Source: Dicaeum eximium (lineage: Eukaryota > Chordata > Aves > Passeriformes > Dicaeidae). From it: a DNA stretch of 64,000 nucleotides. Each line of letters begins with the position of its first letter. Positions within the stretch are counted from its first letter, which is position 1. Shown here one piece after another: positions 1 to 12,619 of the stretch. Position numbers and translations under genes: made by a program. Where the stretch lies: the NCBI GenBank assembly GCA_013396995.1, contig VWZP01007456.1:2560269-2624268 (forward strand), read 5' to 3'. Under the pieces are notes generated by a model. That model was given only the letters and a program-made list of their open reading frames with translations. It did not search any database and was not told where the DNA came from.

Positions 1-72
1 GCTGTGCCGCGGCGGCGGGAGCTGCGCGGCCGGACCAGGGGCTGCTGCCGGGGGTCCCGCAGCCGGAGCCCG
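1..72 (+). other. Putative 5' non-coding exon of TMEM200C (partial)
   Basis: The sequence up to 72 is followed by GTGAGT at 73-78, a near-consensus 5' splice site. A matching 3' splice site, a pyrimidine-rich tract ending in TTGCAG, is at 1949. That site is 42 bases before the TMEM200C start codon, so the join gives a spliced 5' UTR. The left end is beyond the window. The exon is inferred from splice signals only and has no transcript support here. Confidence 0.5.
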
Positions 73-450
73 GTGAGTCCCCCGTGCGAACCCGGAGAAG
101 GAGTTAAGGTCCTGTTAGTGGTGTTACAGCGGTGTTTGGGCTTTGCCGGGCGAGATCGTGGCGCTTGCGGGTCCGGCTGCCGGGGGTGGATGGGGGGTCG
201 CAGTCCGTTCGTGCGGGATGTGGCTCCAGCCCCGCGGCTCCCGTCCGGGTGGTTTCATGGCTCTGCGGCCGCTGGCGATGGCCGGCGGCCCGGCCGTGCC
301 CTCCTTCGCCTGCCGAGCGCTGCCCTCGCCATCGCCGAAACTAAGTGCCAGGCTGTGCCGGACTGGGAGCGTTCTTCGGAGCTGATGGCCATCTGTTATC
401 GCCGGGGAGAGGAGACGGGCAGCTGGCTCGTGGGTCAGCAGAAAATGAAA
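1..450 (+). promoter_or_regulatory. CpG-rich 5' region of TMEM200C
   Basis: The first ~450 bases are GC-rich with many CpG dinucleotides, in sharp contrast to the AT-rich DNA that follows. A 5' splice site lies within it at 73. This is the expected look of a CpG-island promoter and first non-coding exon for the TMEM200C gene that follows. The island runs off the left edge, so the transcription start cannot be placed. The ORFs that cross it are products of GC richness and are not called as genes. Confidence 0.6.
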
Positions 451-1949
451 TCAAAGAATCGGCAGTTACAGCAAAGCATGCCCCGATAATTACACTTTTG
501 CATCAACCAAATGCGCTCTTTTTTTCCCTATTTTTAATAAATAGTTCAGCGATGGGAAAGAGAAATCTCTGCTCTTTGTTTTGAGCGTGCGGTACCTCGG
601 AGAGTAATTTAACAACGTCCTTGCTGACAACAACCATCTTTTTTTTCCTGGGGAAAATACAAACAGAGTAAATGGGACACAATATTACTGCATATGTGGC
701 AATTCTGGCATTAGAACAGAAAAGACATGAAATTTAAAGGCTGAACAGTCAAAGAGGAGGAAGGGATTTTTTTTTTAGGTGGTTACTTAATCGCCTTTTG
801 GTGCAATTAATTGAACTCTGTGAGTCGTATTATATTCAGTGATGTCATCTTTTGCCCCATCAAAGAAAAAACAATGGAGAAGAAAGAGAAAAGCGGAAAG
901 GGATCCCGCTTCTCGGTAGCATGAAGAAATAGGTTCCAAAAAGAATTGCACAATGTGGAAATGCTCCTACACATTGTGTTGTTTAGCTCAGATCACGGGA
1001 ACAGAGAGATGACTTCTGATGGTCCAGTAAGACAAAAGCCACAAATGCTCAGTGTTTAGTCCTCTGCCAGTTTCCCTGCAAGCACTCCTTAGGGTTTCCC
1101 CGGGTGACTCATGGACCTTCACTTCCCTAATAGGATTTGACCTTCCATGTCTTACCTGCCAGCCATCTCCCCTTTCTGAGGGCAGGGGGGAGGGGGCTGA
1201 ATTTGTCAGTGTTACGTAACACTTACCTGGAACATCTGGAACATCGCACATTTTCCCAAACTAGGGATGCCTCTGGACTGCAGGCAAGAGATGAATTTCT
1301 AACGTTGCCGATCAAGTGCAAATGGCTAGGAAAAAACTTTCACAAGGCACCACTTTCCAGTGTTCAAATGTTTCCTTTGTGAATTTCACAGTAATTCCTT
1401 TCCCACTCATTTAAGCAAGACAAGTAATATGTTTAACCCTCCCTCCAGTAATGTGTAAGTAGAGTAATGAAGCAAATGGTATCTATAGATCAAATATACT
1501 GCCTTCCTGCTTTTATTTCTCCCATCCCCTCAAATCCTGCGTGACATCACGAACCACAGTCAGTGTGCACTGTAATCCCAGAACACATTAGGGAGGGGGG
1601 CTTGGTGTCCTCTGAGCTCTGGTGCTTTGCAAACTCCTTCTGAAATGGGCAGGATCTTTTTTTGTTTACACTAGTGGATACTCCTAGGTCTGTCATTTAC
1701 CTGGAGTATAAAGTCATTAATTAGCTGTTTGGCAGAACACATGGCTGCTTTGATGCTCTTGGTCTGCGTGTTTCTTTCTCACACACAGGAGCTTTGTGGG
1801 CAAGGGAGATCTGCCTGTCGGTGTCAACCTCCATCCCTTTTGTTCAGGGCTTTAATAAGCAGGACTTTGAAGGTGGAAGAGCAAACAGAGATATCTCTTC
1901 TGCTGCAGGTCTGTCCTCGGTTCTCATCCTCTTCTCCCTTTCATTGCAG
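73..1949 (+). other. 5' UTR intron of TMEM200C
   Basis: This is non-coding sequence between the donor at 73 and the acceptor at 1948-1949. A second acceptor-like site (ACACACAG ending at 1788) and a donor-like CAG/GTCTGT at 1908/1909 could define an alternative 120-base 5' UTR exon. No repeat or coding exon was recognised. The ORFs of 60-90 codons here have no recognisable similarity. Confidence 0.45.
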
Positions 1950-1991
1950 GAGCTGGAGTGGCCGTGGGGGGCAGTGCTCTGGTAGCCAGCC

Positions 1992-3626
1992 ATGATTGCC
2001 ACTGGAGGCCTCCTGAGGATCTCGGCCAGGAAACAGGACCCCTTGAAACCCCAGAGCCAACTCCCCAAACGCAAACGCAAGGCCAAAAAGAAGCGCAAGA
2101 ATGATGTGGTGGTGGTGAAAGGCAAGCTCAAGCTGTGCTCCCTCTCGGGGTTCATTGCCCTCTGTGGCATCCTGGTACTGCTGGTGGGCATCGCCTTGGC
2201 CGTGGTGGGCTACTGGCCAAAGCCCAGCCAGGTGTACAGAGAAAGCAGCTTCGGCAAGGGCCGGCACCCAGCACCACAGGGTGGCACCCACACGAACCGC
2301 TCCCAGAGCCAGCAAAGGGTGCAAGCAGGGATCCACCGGGAGTCACGCCCTGGAGCCAACACCTCCACCACTGCTACCACCCGTGGGTCCGCCCCTACTT
2401 CCTCATCCCCCCAGGCCTCAGTGGGTTTCCTTTTCCGTCTTTTCTCGAGCTACTTACATTCGGACAAGCTGAAGGTGCTGGGCCCTCTAATCATGGGTAT
2501 CGGCATCTTCCTCTTTATCTGCGCCAACGCCGTGCTGCACGAAAACCGTGACAAGAAGACCAAGATCATAAACCTGCGTGACCTCTATTCCACCGTCATT
2601 GATGCCCACAGCCTGCGGGCCAAGGATGGAGGCACCCCGGCCTCAGCCCCTCTCAATGGCTTTATCAACTACATGCAGTCCCTGGAGCTAAAGCCTGGTG
2701 GGGAAGGCCTGGGTGCTGCAGCCATGCTGGCCAAGAGCTCCTGGCCACCAGGACTGGGCGTCTCCCTTTCCCCACCGGATCTGGTGTCGTCCCCACAGCG
2801 TTCGTGCTTGTGCGGCCCGCCGCAGCCGCCCAGCCTGGCTGAGGCTGTGTACAGCATCTGCCGGGAGCGCGCTGCCCGTGGTGGCCGCCCTGTCACCAGC
2901 CCACCCTGCAGCCCAGCAGGCAGCTGTGAGCGGTGCAGCACAGCCAGCTCCATCGTCGGCTCTTCGCTGAGCACCTTCACCCTCCTGCCCCTGGGGCCAA
3001 GCAGTGGAGGGGGAGGCTGGCAGAGACCTCCCGGTGAGCGGGGAGCCCAGGAGATCCCACGAGGGGAGTTTGAACTGAGCCTCACCGACCTCAGCGGCAG
3101 CCACATCGAGGGAGGCTGCGGGACCAGGAGGCACAAGCTGGTTCTCAGGCGGCAGAGCACCAGCTGCCTGCCCGATGCCAGGCGTCCCCTTTCCCCTGAG
3201 CCACCTCGGTCACCAGCTGTCAGGAAGGTCCTGGAATCCAGCCTCTTGGGAAAGGCATCTCCTGGCTACTCCAAATCTCTAGATCTGGGGGGATCGCCCC
3301 CTTCGGCCCCTCCTGCCATCACCAGGACAGACTCCCAGAGCTCCCAGTCTGAGCCTTCCAGCAGCAATAAGGGCTACAGCCACCTGGAGGAGGCAGGCAC
3401 CTCCTCAGAGTCAGTTGCCAACACCACAGCCAGTAAAATCCAGGACTGTGAGGAGGAACCAGTTGAGCAGATGGACCCCCTCAAGGCTACCAGCAGAGAA
3501 CAAACAGGGGAGCAATCCCAGCAAACTCAAAGACAGTACACGAATAAAGAGAAACTCTTTATGATTTCTAGGTCACATGCTGCATTAGGGCTGGAGGATG
3601 GGGAACTGGAGAGTACGGGCATCTAA
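1992..3626 (+). CDS. TMEM200C: Transmembrane protein 200C, complete single coding exon
   Basis: This encodes 544 residues and matches TMEM200C along its whole length. It opens with the family start MIATGGLLRISARKQDP and a basic stretch at residues 26-36 (KRKRKAKKKRK). Then come DVVVVKGKLKLCS, membrane segment 1 at about 52-74 ending in VVGYWPK, a Ser/Thr-rich loop with N-x-S sequons near N102 and N123, and membrane segment 2 at about 163-182 followed by the hallmark HENRDKKTKIINLRDLYS. A long Ser/Pro-rich cytoplasmic tail ends in NKEKLFMISRSH and the family terminus ELESTGI. Length is close to the human protein. The human protein has alanine runs in the tail that are much reduced here. The start is fixed by the conserved first residues. 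The family is a two-pass membrane protein group of unknown biochemical function. All coding sequence is in one exon, as in other vertebrates. I see no frameshift. Confidence 0.97.
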   Translation: MIATGGLLRISARKQDPLKPQSQLPKRKRKAKKKRKNDVVVVKGKLKLCSLSGFIALCGILVLLVGIALAVVGYWPKPSQVYRESSFGKGRHPAPQGGTHTNRSQSQQRVQAGIHRESRPGANTSTTATTRGSAPTSSSPQASVGFLFRLFSSYLHSDKLKVLGPLIMGIGIFLFICANAVLHENRDKKTKIINLRDLYSTVIDAHSLRAKDGGTPASAPLNGFINYMQSLELKPGGEGLGAAAMLAKSSWPPGLGVSLSPPDLVSSPQRSCLCGPPQPPSLAEAVYSICRERAARGGRPVTSPPCSPAGSCERCSTASSIVGSSLSTFTLLPLGPSSGGGGWQRPPGERGAQEIPRGEFELSLTDLSGSHIEGGCGTRRHKLVLRRQSTSCLPDARRPLSPEPPRSPAVRKVLESSLLGKASPGYSKSLDLGGSPPSAPPAITRTDSQSSQSEPSSSNKGYSHLEEAGTSSESVANTTASKIQDCEEEPVEQMDPLKATSREQTGEQSQQTQRQYTNKEKLFMISRSHAALGLEDGELESTGI

Positions 3627-3631
3627 ATAAA
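3626..3631 (+). terminator. AATAAA overlapping the TMEM200C stop codon
   Basis: The hexamer AATAAA begins on the last base of the TAA stop (3624-3626). If used, it would give an almost absent 3' UTR. It may be coincidental because the stop context is A-rich. Confidence 0.2.
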
Positions 3632-4310
3632 ACAGAGACGGCAAGAGGACACCTTGCATCCCTCCACACCTTCCCCGCTTCTTCATCTCCTTGTGGACTA
3701 GGAAACCAATCAATATCCAAAGAGCTGCACTATGTTACCCTTGAAAATTGAATTCCATAGATCCTGTCGATAACTTCAGGAAGAAAAAAGAAAATCCTTT
3801 CTGTCTAATCGTGATTGTATGTTTCATGCAAGCCAAATTGTATTAAACATCCACAGCAAGTTCTTCGGATCAGATTAATACAATTTTGGATGGTATAGCT
3901 GTGCACTTTACTGTTTTGATTTTTAAGTGCCCCTTCTTCTCCTCTGATTTCTTTCTTGCTGATTTGCCACTAACTGCTTGAAAGCTGCAGGCACCTTTTT
4001 AAGCTCAAAAGCAACGTGGTCTTCAGAAAGAAAGCCGAGCTCTCTCTTTGTTTTGGTTCAATTACTAAAACGTTTGCAAGGCCTTAAGGATGACGTACCT
4101 TGACAAAGAATGAGTTTGTTTAAATTCTGGAAAAAAAATGACAGTTTAGAAGAGACTGGAGCAGAACAGAGCTCTGACTATTTAGTTAAAACCATTACAT
4201 TCCTGAATCCAAAATACATATTACTACATGATACTTTATCAAAGTATTATTACACGTGTTGACTAATAGCATTAAAAGATGTTTTTTAATAAAATATTTA
4301 CGAACAAAAC
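3627..4310 (+). other. TMEM200C: TMEM200C 3' UTR candidate
   Basis: This is AT-rich non-coding sequence after the stop codon. The extent is set by the last clear poly(A) signal at 4288-4293. The real end could be at the earlier signals or further right. Confidence 0.4.
4288..4293 (+). terminator. Candidate distal poly(A) signal of TMEM200C
   Basis: AATAAA lies ~660 bases after the stop. An ATTAAA variant is at 3842-3847. Choice of site cannot be settled from sequence. Confidence 0.35.
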
Positions 4311-7300
4311 TTACAAAAAATTTCTTTATTTTGGTAAGTAATTACAGATATCACAAACTGTTTCATTTTATACTGTGAAAGATTATAGAAAGACTATGAA
4401 CCCAAAGGCTTGCTTATACTTTTAAGAAGGTAATTAATAATTTATGTGTAATTTCCAAATACACACTGGTTCAGTCCTTGAGAAACCACGTTGTTATTCA
4501 ACCAGCAGATTCTGTCTCCATTTCTGACAGTACTGTGTGACAGACAGCCTAAGAAATGTGAGGTTTTGACATACTAAGGGAAAAATTTTTAAAATGTTTG
4601 ATCTTCTATTCAGATTAGGTTTTCTGTGAGATTAATCTTGAACTGCATCATCTTCTTTCTGGATTTTTCAGTTCCCTTATAACTGTTGCATTAAGCCTTC
4701 CTGCTGTTGCGGTTCCTATTCCTGAATGCATGTGCACAAGCTTAATTTTAAAGCGTAATGATAGCCCTGTCAGTCTCGTAGCAGTTGGCTGTGCTGGAGT
4801 CAGCAGCAGTTTCTCACTGAGTTCAGCATGATTAGGATTTCTTCCTGCATGAGAAAAGCATCAGGTTTCCTGAAGCCTGGAGAATACCTTGTCTGTAGGC
4901 AGAGTTTTGGTAAATTGATGAGCTGTTTCATTTTTGTAGCTGCAACATGGCAGGCACTTGTGTTTTGTCAAAACAGCTTTATGCACTCAGTAGATTTTGT
5001 CAATACTTCTGATTTTAAATATGGATGTGGCACTTCTCTACTATGGGAAGAGAAGTCGACATTAAACAAACACAATATGTAGGCAGACAAAAATCTTTCT
5101 GTTGCAATTAAATTTTTTCTTGTGGTTACATATTTTAAAGTGCTTAGCCACATATTTACTTACATTACAATACATTGTGACATGGACTATAACTATCACT
5201 AAATACAATTGCATTTAATAAGCCTGCAGAACTCTGTAATAAATAAGACTAATTTAAAAGAAGGAAAGAAAGAATAATTTGCCATGTAAGAGTCTTAAAA
5301 CTGGAGAAGCAGGAGGTGCTTGTGCTTGTTCTCTTGAGCAAGAGAGACATCCAGGTGGCAATATCTTTCCTCCTCTCAATGGCAACCAGTGCAGTGACAG
5401 TATGAACATCACTGTGGTGTTTTTTGCTGTTGAACTGCTAGCAGTTCAAAAATTACAGCTGTCAAAAATCCATTGTAAAACTGCCTGGATTGGCATGGGG
5501 TTGGATTAGGCACACAGGAAGTGGTGAGCAGGTGGCTCAGCTGGTGCTGACATATGAATGGATCTTTCCTTCTCCATGGGCATGTGCTTCTGCTCTTTCT
5601 CCTGTGACTTCCAGCAAGATTTATGAGATACATGTGAGCAGAGTTACCTGGTACTGATGCAGTTTCTAGTTATTGACAGAGCTGAAGACATCCTGTGTGT
5701 TATTTTCCACGCTAAAACCTTCCATGGAGGTGAAGGGAAAAGGCAAGTTGTGTGCTACTTTAGTGAGGCATGGAATCCTCATGAAGATGTGACAGGAGTT
5801 TGTTTCATTCCAAGAGGAGGAAACATGCTTTTTAAAATACTCTTAGTAAATATTTCTTCTGTCATCTGAAGTGTGCTCTGGGAAAAAAAAAAAAAAAAAA
5901 AGCTTTAAAAAGCCTTTGGTTACTCCTTAGATTGATTTAAATCAAAGCAGGCCAGTAATTATTCTGATGATTAATTTACTGCAAAGTCTTTTGAATGACA
6001 AAATTATACCAGTTTGTGTTTAATAAGTAAAATTATAGCTTGTTCCTCAGTTGTCAAAAAAGATGTGAAACATGAACTTTAATCAGTTGAGCTGGATTTT
6101 TTAATAACAGAAGCAAGAAGTGATTTTGTAGCATATAAATTACTAAGCAGAGAAAGCTGCCTCTCTGTCTTTGCAAGTCATTTTTGCAGATTTATTACTT
6201 AAAACTATTTGTTGGGCATTTTGTGCAGGGATGGAGTCAGAAAGCTTTGTTTAAAATTCCAGCTGGGCAAGTTAGTCCAACACCCCGATGTTGGACAGCG
6301 ACTGAGAGATTCAACCCCTGTGCACCAGCTGTGACTGATGTGAGCACAAGCAGCTGCTAAAGAGCTGAGCCTTTCCTGGAGATGGGGTCTGTGCTTTGAC
6401 TGGCTCTTGAGTATCTCTGAGCTGGCTCTGGCTGCTTCCCAGGACTGCCAGGCTGCCTCTTGGCCATCATTTGCACATCCTCTCACAGGATAATTGTGCA
6501 TTTTCCTCCAATCCAGTCTCTTCCTTCTAGCCTTCCTCTCTGGTGTCCTGCCACCTAGTGCTTCCTCCACGGTCCTTGACAAGCACCAAGACCTGCCTCT
6601 GCTTGCCAGTATACAGCTGCCTGCATGTTGCAGGAAGAGATAGCCTGTTACACATGTTTGTTAAGAAGTATTTAATTAATTCAAATTAACTAATTTAGAA
6701 AAAATTGTTAATGTTTATTAAGAAAGAATGATTAGTCCCTGTATTTGAGAAGTGATATTCCTGAAGATATGTTCAGATGGCATACTTAGCCATACATTTT
6801 TGCTATGGAAAATTCAGATTTTGGTTTAGAAATGTGTGCTTTGGTTTGATTTGGGTTTTTTAGCATAGAAGTGTCATGATATTTATATAAAATTTCCAGA
6901 GGAAAGTTAATTTCTGCCTGAACCGTCAGAACATCCCCATACCTAGGAGGGAGGCTGTATATGCTCATTATGAGTGTAGATGCTGTTTGGACCAGTCTGA
7001 GGACAGACAAATGCCCTAATTGTATTTCATTCGTTCTGCTGTTTGTTACAAAATCCTCAGGACTCTGGAGAAGCTGCTGACATGATCATACTGTAATCCA
7101 GTTCTGGCTCAGTTTTCACTGGCTAGCAAAGCATTTAGAATCCTTGCATTAACCTGGCTTGCTTGGCTGGACTGATTTACTGAGCTCCCCAACTGTTGAC
7201 ATAACAGTGATCTACTGCAAAAGACTATAGCCCAGATTTATTAACCTGTATTGTTTGGATACATTTTTAAGAGCCTTTTCAAGGACTGATGCTGTCCAAC

Positions 7301-10300
7301 AGTGAGCAATAGTGCACTTAGAAACATTGAATTAGGTAACTGTTGACATAGTTTTGGGTCTGCAGTCTGAAATACAGATCTTATGGATCGTTGCAATTTT
7401 CATAACAGCCAAAACAGTTTACACAGAAGTAGTAACATGACTTCAATTAAACAATAGTTTTTCTTACAAGTAAAGGAGGTGACAGAACGATAAATCTTAT
7501 TGGATTTCAGTTGGAAGAACAGTCTTTGATAATGCTCAACAGTTTTTTTTTGTATACAAAACCCACACAAAATACAACGCTCACTGCTAGCTGACTAGTA
7601 AAATCTTAGTAGTGAATAAAAGTATAGATTTGGGGGGGCATTTTTAAATTCTAGGGAACAAAAAAAAAAAAGGTTTCTCTATCCCCTCTCCAAAACTGTC
7701 AGTAGCAGTAATGTAATGCTTTAGCCAGGTCACTCACTAACTGGTTTTAAGTTTGGGCTTACAACCAGCAAACAAGATGCACAGCATGTGCAGGCACAAT
7801 CTGAGAGGATAAATGGGTTATCACAGCCACAGGAAAAAAGTCTTTCATGGAAGAGTATACCATTATTATTTCATTTTAGAAGCCAGAATTTCTATTTACC
7901 ATTTCTAGAAGCTCCAAAACAGAGAAGTCTAAGTGAGCACACTAGAAATTATTTTCTACTATTGAGCTTTCACTCTAAACATGGAGACAGAGGGAAACCC
8001 TGGAGATCTGACAAAAGCACACACAATCTGGTAAAATGGCATTGAAGTTTGGAGGGAGAACTATGCTGCTGGAAAGGATCTGACTGTATTTCAGGATAAT
8101 TCAGGAAATAGAGGAACACGGCTTGTGTTTTTCAACTAGTTAGTCTTTTATCTACATTTTAGTTGGATAGAAGTAGTGAAGCCAAAATACTGCTTTTAAA
8201 GGGGTTCTTATCCATTGTTATTCTTTTTAAATTACATTGCAATGAGATAGAAAAATTATTTGGGGGGAGTATGAAAAGAGATGCAAACTAAACAAATGTC
8301 AAAAATCACTGTTAATAGCTCAATCTGTGAGGTTTCCTTCACCTTCCTCTGCAAAAAGAAGTTTCAGTCTATGATTTCTGAGTATTAGTTTTTCTTTTTT
8401 CCCTTCTTGTCTCCCACCATTTCCCCAGGCTGGGATTACAAAACCCACTTGTGTTCACTTTATTTATCAGTTTTGCTGAAACACAGTTCTATTATTTTTA
8501 TGGTAGCAGAGTTACCTGAGTATATGACAAGTTTGGTTCTAGGAGGACACATAGCTGATACTCTTAGACTGGAAGGTAAAAATGGGTAGAGATGTTTTAG
8601 TTTTAAATTAGCAGCCTGTTCCATACTAAACTTCATAGCTGAAGAATGGCAAGTAAAAAGGGAACATTCAGCAATCAAGTTTCACCATCACATCAGATGA
8701 TTTAATACCATCACACAGCCTCAGACTGCATTTTGTTCATCACTCATAAGATTTGGCATGATCCTGCTTGAGAGCAGGCTGAGACGATACCACACAGCTC
8801 CTATTTTGTTGCCAAAAGCTAAATCAGCCTCTAAAGGAGCAGGAATTCAAAACATGACTGTCAGATCTGGCAAGACTTGGAGCAGCTAAAGACTTTGCAG
8901 AGAGGGGGCTTGGTACAGGGTGCAGCTCCCTTCAAACCTTGGAGCACCGCAGAAACCTGTGGCAGGGTCTTAGATAAAACTGCCTGCAAAGGCACATAAA
9001 AAGTCACCAGAGTCAGCTCCATAAGGATAAATCTCTAATGGGATAACATGATATTTCTGCAACACCATAGACTAGCCCTCCTCCCTCATTTCTGGAGTAT
9101 ACTTTAGGTCTCTCTGACCAGTGCAGCAGGTTTTTAATTCACTGACTTTACGGTCAAAACTCATTTTAAATAAAGGCAGTTTGGTCTCAGAGCCTAATAG
9201 AAACTACTATTTAAAATGCTTATAGAGTCCCCATTAAATTAGTATCAGATGACCTCTTAACGTACTTCTTTCTCTCATGCCTTGGGTAAAGAGCATGACT
9301 GTCTTCCTCTGTGAAAACAAGATACAGCCACAGACAAAGTATGCAAAGACCAGATTTTTGTTTTCTTTAAAGGGAGAAGAGTATGGGCACCAGTATGCAA
9401 TGATGACAGCATGCAAGTATCAGCCTCTGAGTGGTGTTTCCAAACCATGCAAGTAGCCTGCTGTGGAACAGAGCCTTGAACACTTGTCCTCCAACAGGAG
9501 ATCCATCCTTTGTCTTTAACAGAGCCTCTTTCTGCATATGAGGCACTGAAGTGCTAATTTAATTCACTGTCTTTCAGATTCATCACACCCAATATTACAC
9601 AAAATAACTTAGCAAGACCTCCCTGCAGTAGATTTAAGGACACATTCTATTTCAAATGAGAAACTTAAAATGAGAACAGGAGAAGTCTGGCACTGCTTAT
9701 TACCTTATTGTGGTAACACAGTGTAAGATGATGATAGTAGCAGCTCTTTGAGTTTTCGAAACTTAAAACTGTCTGCTGGCACTGCTAATGTAATTCACAC
9801 TACAGGCTACCTCAAGACTTGAAAATGCAAACAGAACAGTTCCTGTCCTTGTGTCTGTCTTTGCAATGTGTACAGCATTGGAAGCAGCAGCACTGAAACA
9901 AGGATGAGTGCTGAGGCTGCATCTCTCATCATCTCTCACCACAAGCAAGCTGTGGAAGGAAGTTGTTTCTCTTAGATCATTAAACCAGAGTTGGTGCAGT
10001 CACCTATAATGAAGCACTTGCACTCTAAAGAGTACTGCTGGGGTCCAATATGCAAAGGAAAGGTGAGGATACCTTCCTAGCCATGTTCTCTGCAGGGATA
10101 TACTGGCTCCCCTCTGGCACACAGAGAGGAAACCCTGAACAGAAGCCATCACATGGTTCTGGGATCAGTGGGCTTATAATGCTGCAGCAGTGTTATGTCT
10201 CAGTAGCCATCTGGTTGGTACATGCATGTCACTGACAATCTGGGAAGAGAGAAAAGGGTTACATGATGAGCTATGGAAGGCCAGCAGCTTTTAACCATCA

Positions 10301-12460
10301 CCATCATCTGTTTGTATGTCAGCTGCCAGCACAGCACCTGACAAACCCCGGGAGTTACCTAAAGAGCAAAAGAAGTGGACAAAAGTGCAGGTTGCATCAT
10401 CTCTGATGCGACCAAGAAGGCACTATCAAAGATGGCAAGCAAAAAACAAGTCACTGAGTTTCTATTGTACTTGTCCTTGCAGTTTTGGGTTGTCAAATGG
10501 GGGCAAAAGAGGAACCACAAAATGTTGCAGTTCTACCAGGACCGGTGAGTGGAGCTTGGCTGCTTCCACCAATGGCTGCCTCTGGTTTCACTCATTACAC
10601 CCTCTATAAGAGCTCTCTGCATTTCACTGGCAAACTGAAATGCAGTCCTCTACTCAAATAAACATTTTAGGCTGCCTAATGAGTCACCAAAAGGTTGAAG
10701 TCTTATATAGGCAACAGATTTCTCAAGAGCAATGTTTTCTGGCAAAGAGATTAGGTATATATCTGTCACAGTTCAACCCCTGCCAGCAACTAAGTACCTC
10801 ACAAAATGTTCTGCAGAATGTCTTGGCTTAGTTTAGACCTCTAGATAAATCTCACTTGCAATTTAGGCAAATACACTCAGGTAACTCTGCCACTATAAAA
10901 ATAATAGACATATGTGTTTCAGCAAAGTCGATAAAGTGAACACAAGTGTTTTGCTTAATCCCAGCCTGAAAAAATGGTGGGAGACAAGAATCAGGTTTGG
11001 ATCGACAACAGATCCTTTATTTAGAATTGCTATCCTAAAATTCAGTTTCTTGTTAGAAATGAAATTTTCACACCATCAGTTCATACATTCCAAGATACTG
11101 TTGTAAATTCAAGATGTCAAAACATTAAGAAACTAAAGCATAAGTAATTCAAATTATTTTAAAATGAGTTGTGGTTTCCTATGAGCAGTTGGAATGCTTA
11201 TAAAGTGCAGGGAAAATAAAGATTCCTCCCTAAATATCTTTAGATATGCACAAGACATTTCTTTTTTAAACATAAAAACAGAACACGTGGCAATGTGGGG
11301 GATGGAGAAGTTTTTTGTTAGCAGGAGATTCAAAGTGAGTAATATATTCATTTAAAACACATGCTGATAAACATTCCATACTATGATGCTTAATCTCTTT
11401 TGTTTTCCTTCCAACCACATGAGATGATAGACTATTTGTATAACACATAGTAAATGGAAACAGTATCCAGTATGAAGCTTTCTCTTGAAAAATCTGTGTT
11501 TGATCAGCCTAGAGAGTGTGTAGTTTTCATGACTTTGAAATAGTAAGTAATGCACTGGTTTTATGGTCTTAAAACACAGAAGCATTAGCAAGTCTTATTC
11601 TATCAAGAAGAGTCCTGAGAATTGCTCTGGTTCTCCTCTGTCAAGGGCTACAACTTAATCAGATTTTGTTTAATTGAATAATTCTGTTATGGTAGAGAGT
11701 GTAAGCAATTGTTACACATGCTTGAATCTGCATCAACTGCAGCAACATGATGTAAATAAATCAGCATGGTTATGCTCATTGAAAAGACATTACTTCTGCA
11801 TAGCCCAAAGAACAGCCAAATGCTAAAAACTGAAGTTCTGGTACAACACATGGGGTAACATATGCACTCAGAGTAAAACAGGTGTCATAGATGGGGATGG
11901 CAATGAGGAAATAGCTGATTTCAGTGCAGCAGGACTTAAAACCATAGACCCGGTAATCAGAGCTGCTTGAAATGGGAGGTTAGAGTGAACCTGCTACAAG
12001 TTGCCAAAAAAAAAATTTAAAAGGAAAGGAAAAGAAGAAGACCCAAGTAATAACTGAAGGCAATTCCAAGGACCCCATCTGCAGCCCATGAAAGCTGCTC
12101 AAAAGGAGAGAGGAACTCTTCCCATCACAGTACCACATCATAAGTCAAGCACGTGGGAAAGGCCCCAGCTTAAGGCAGGAGTTACTCCCAAGGAAGGAGA
12201 TCCTTAGTGCCAATTTGCTGTTCCCAGGCCCCACACCACTGTGGCTGCTGTGTCCTGAGTGGATGTTCTTCCTCCAGGGACTGGTGGAGCCTTTCCTACA
12301 ATTGCAGGCTGCAGCACAGAGACTGTCCCTTAGGGAGTGAGGAGCAGGGACAGTGGTGACAGTAGCAGCCTTAGCATGGCAGCTCACCTTGCAGAGAGCA
12401 CAGCACCCTCAGGAACAGGAGCATGGAAGAACCACTTCATAAGAGTAGAATAATTTGATT
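4311..12460. other. Intergenic DNA, no gene recognised
   Basis: This is AT-rich unique-looking sequence between the TMEM200C 3' end and the first CR1 fragment. It contains an A-run at 5883-5901 and a short GC-richer block at about 6230-6620 of unknown origin. The short ORFs (up to 125 codons, 6205-6582 minus) have no recognisable motif, splice partner or codon pattern. No tRNA or other RNA gene was seen. Confidence 0.6.
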
Positions 12461-12462
12461 TA

Positions 12463-12615
12463 AAGGGTGGAATGATTTAAGGAAGGGACTTGCAAGAAGA
12501 TCCAGTTTCAACCCTTTTGCCATGGCAGGGACACCTTTCACTAGACCAGGTTGCTCAGGGCCCCATCCATCTTGGCAGTAGCCACTTCCAGGAATGGGGC
12601 ACAGACAAGTGATGG
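12463..12615 (-). repeat. CR1 LINE 3' fragment
   Basis: The plus strand reads like the reverse complement of a CR1 3' end. The stretch with TGCCATGGCAGGGACACC, CACTAGACCAGGTTGCTC and CAGGGCCCCATCC is the typical CR1 order. The copy is old and truncated at both ends. Boundaries are approximate. Confidence 0.75.
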
Positions 12616-12619
12616 CTGA

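Noticed and set aside
4..489. 161-codon + ORF in the CpG-rich 5' region
   Set aside because: It crosses a good splice donor at 73, is Arg/Gly-rich as expected from GC content, and has no recognisable domain.
2669..3160. Antisense ORFs of 148 and 163 codons inside TMEM200C
   Set aside because: These are shadows of the GC-rich, Ser/Pro-rich coding exon; the + strand frame is the conserved one.
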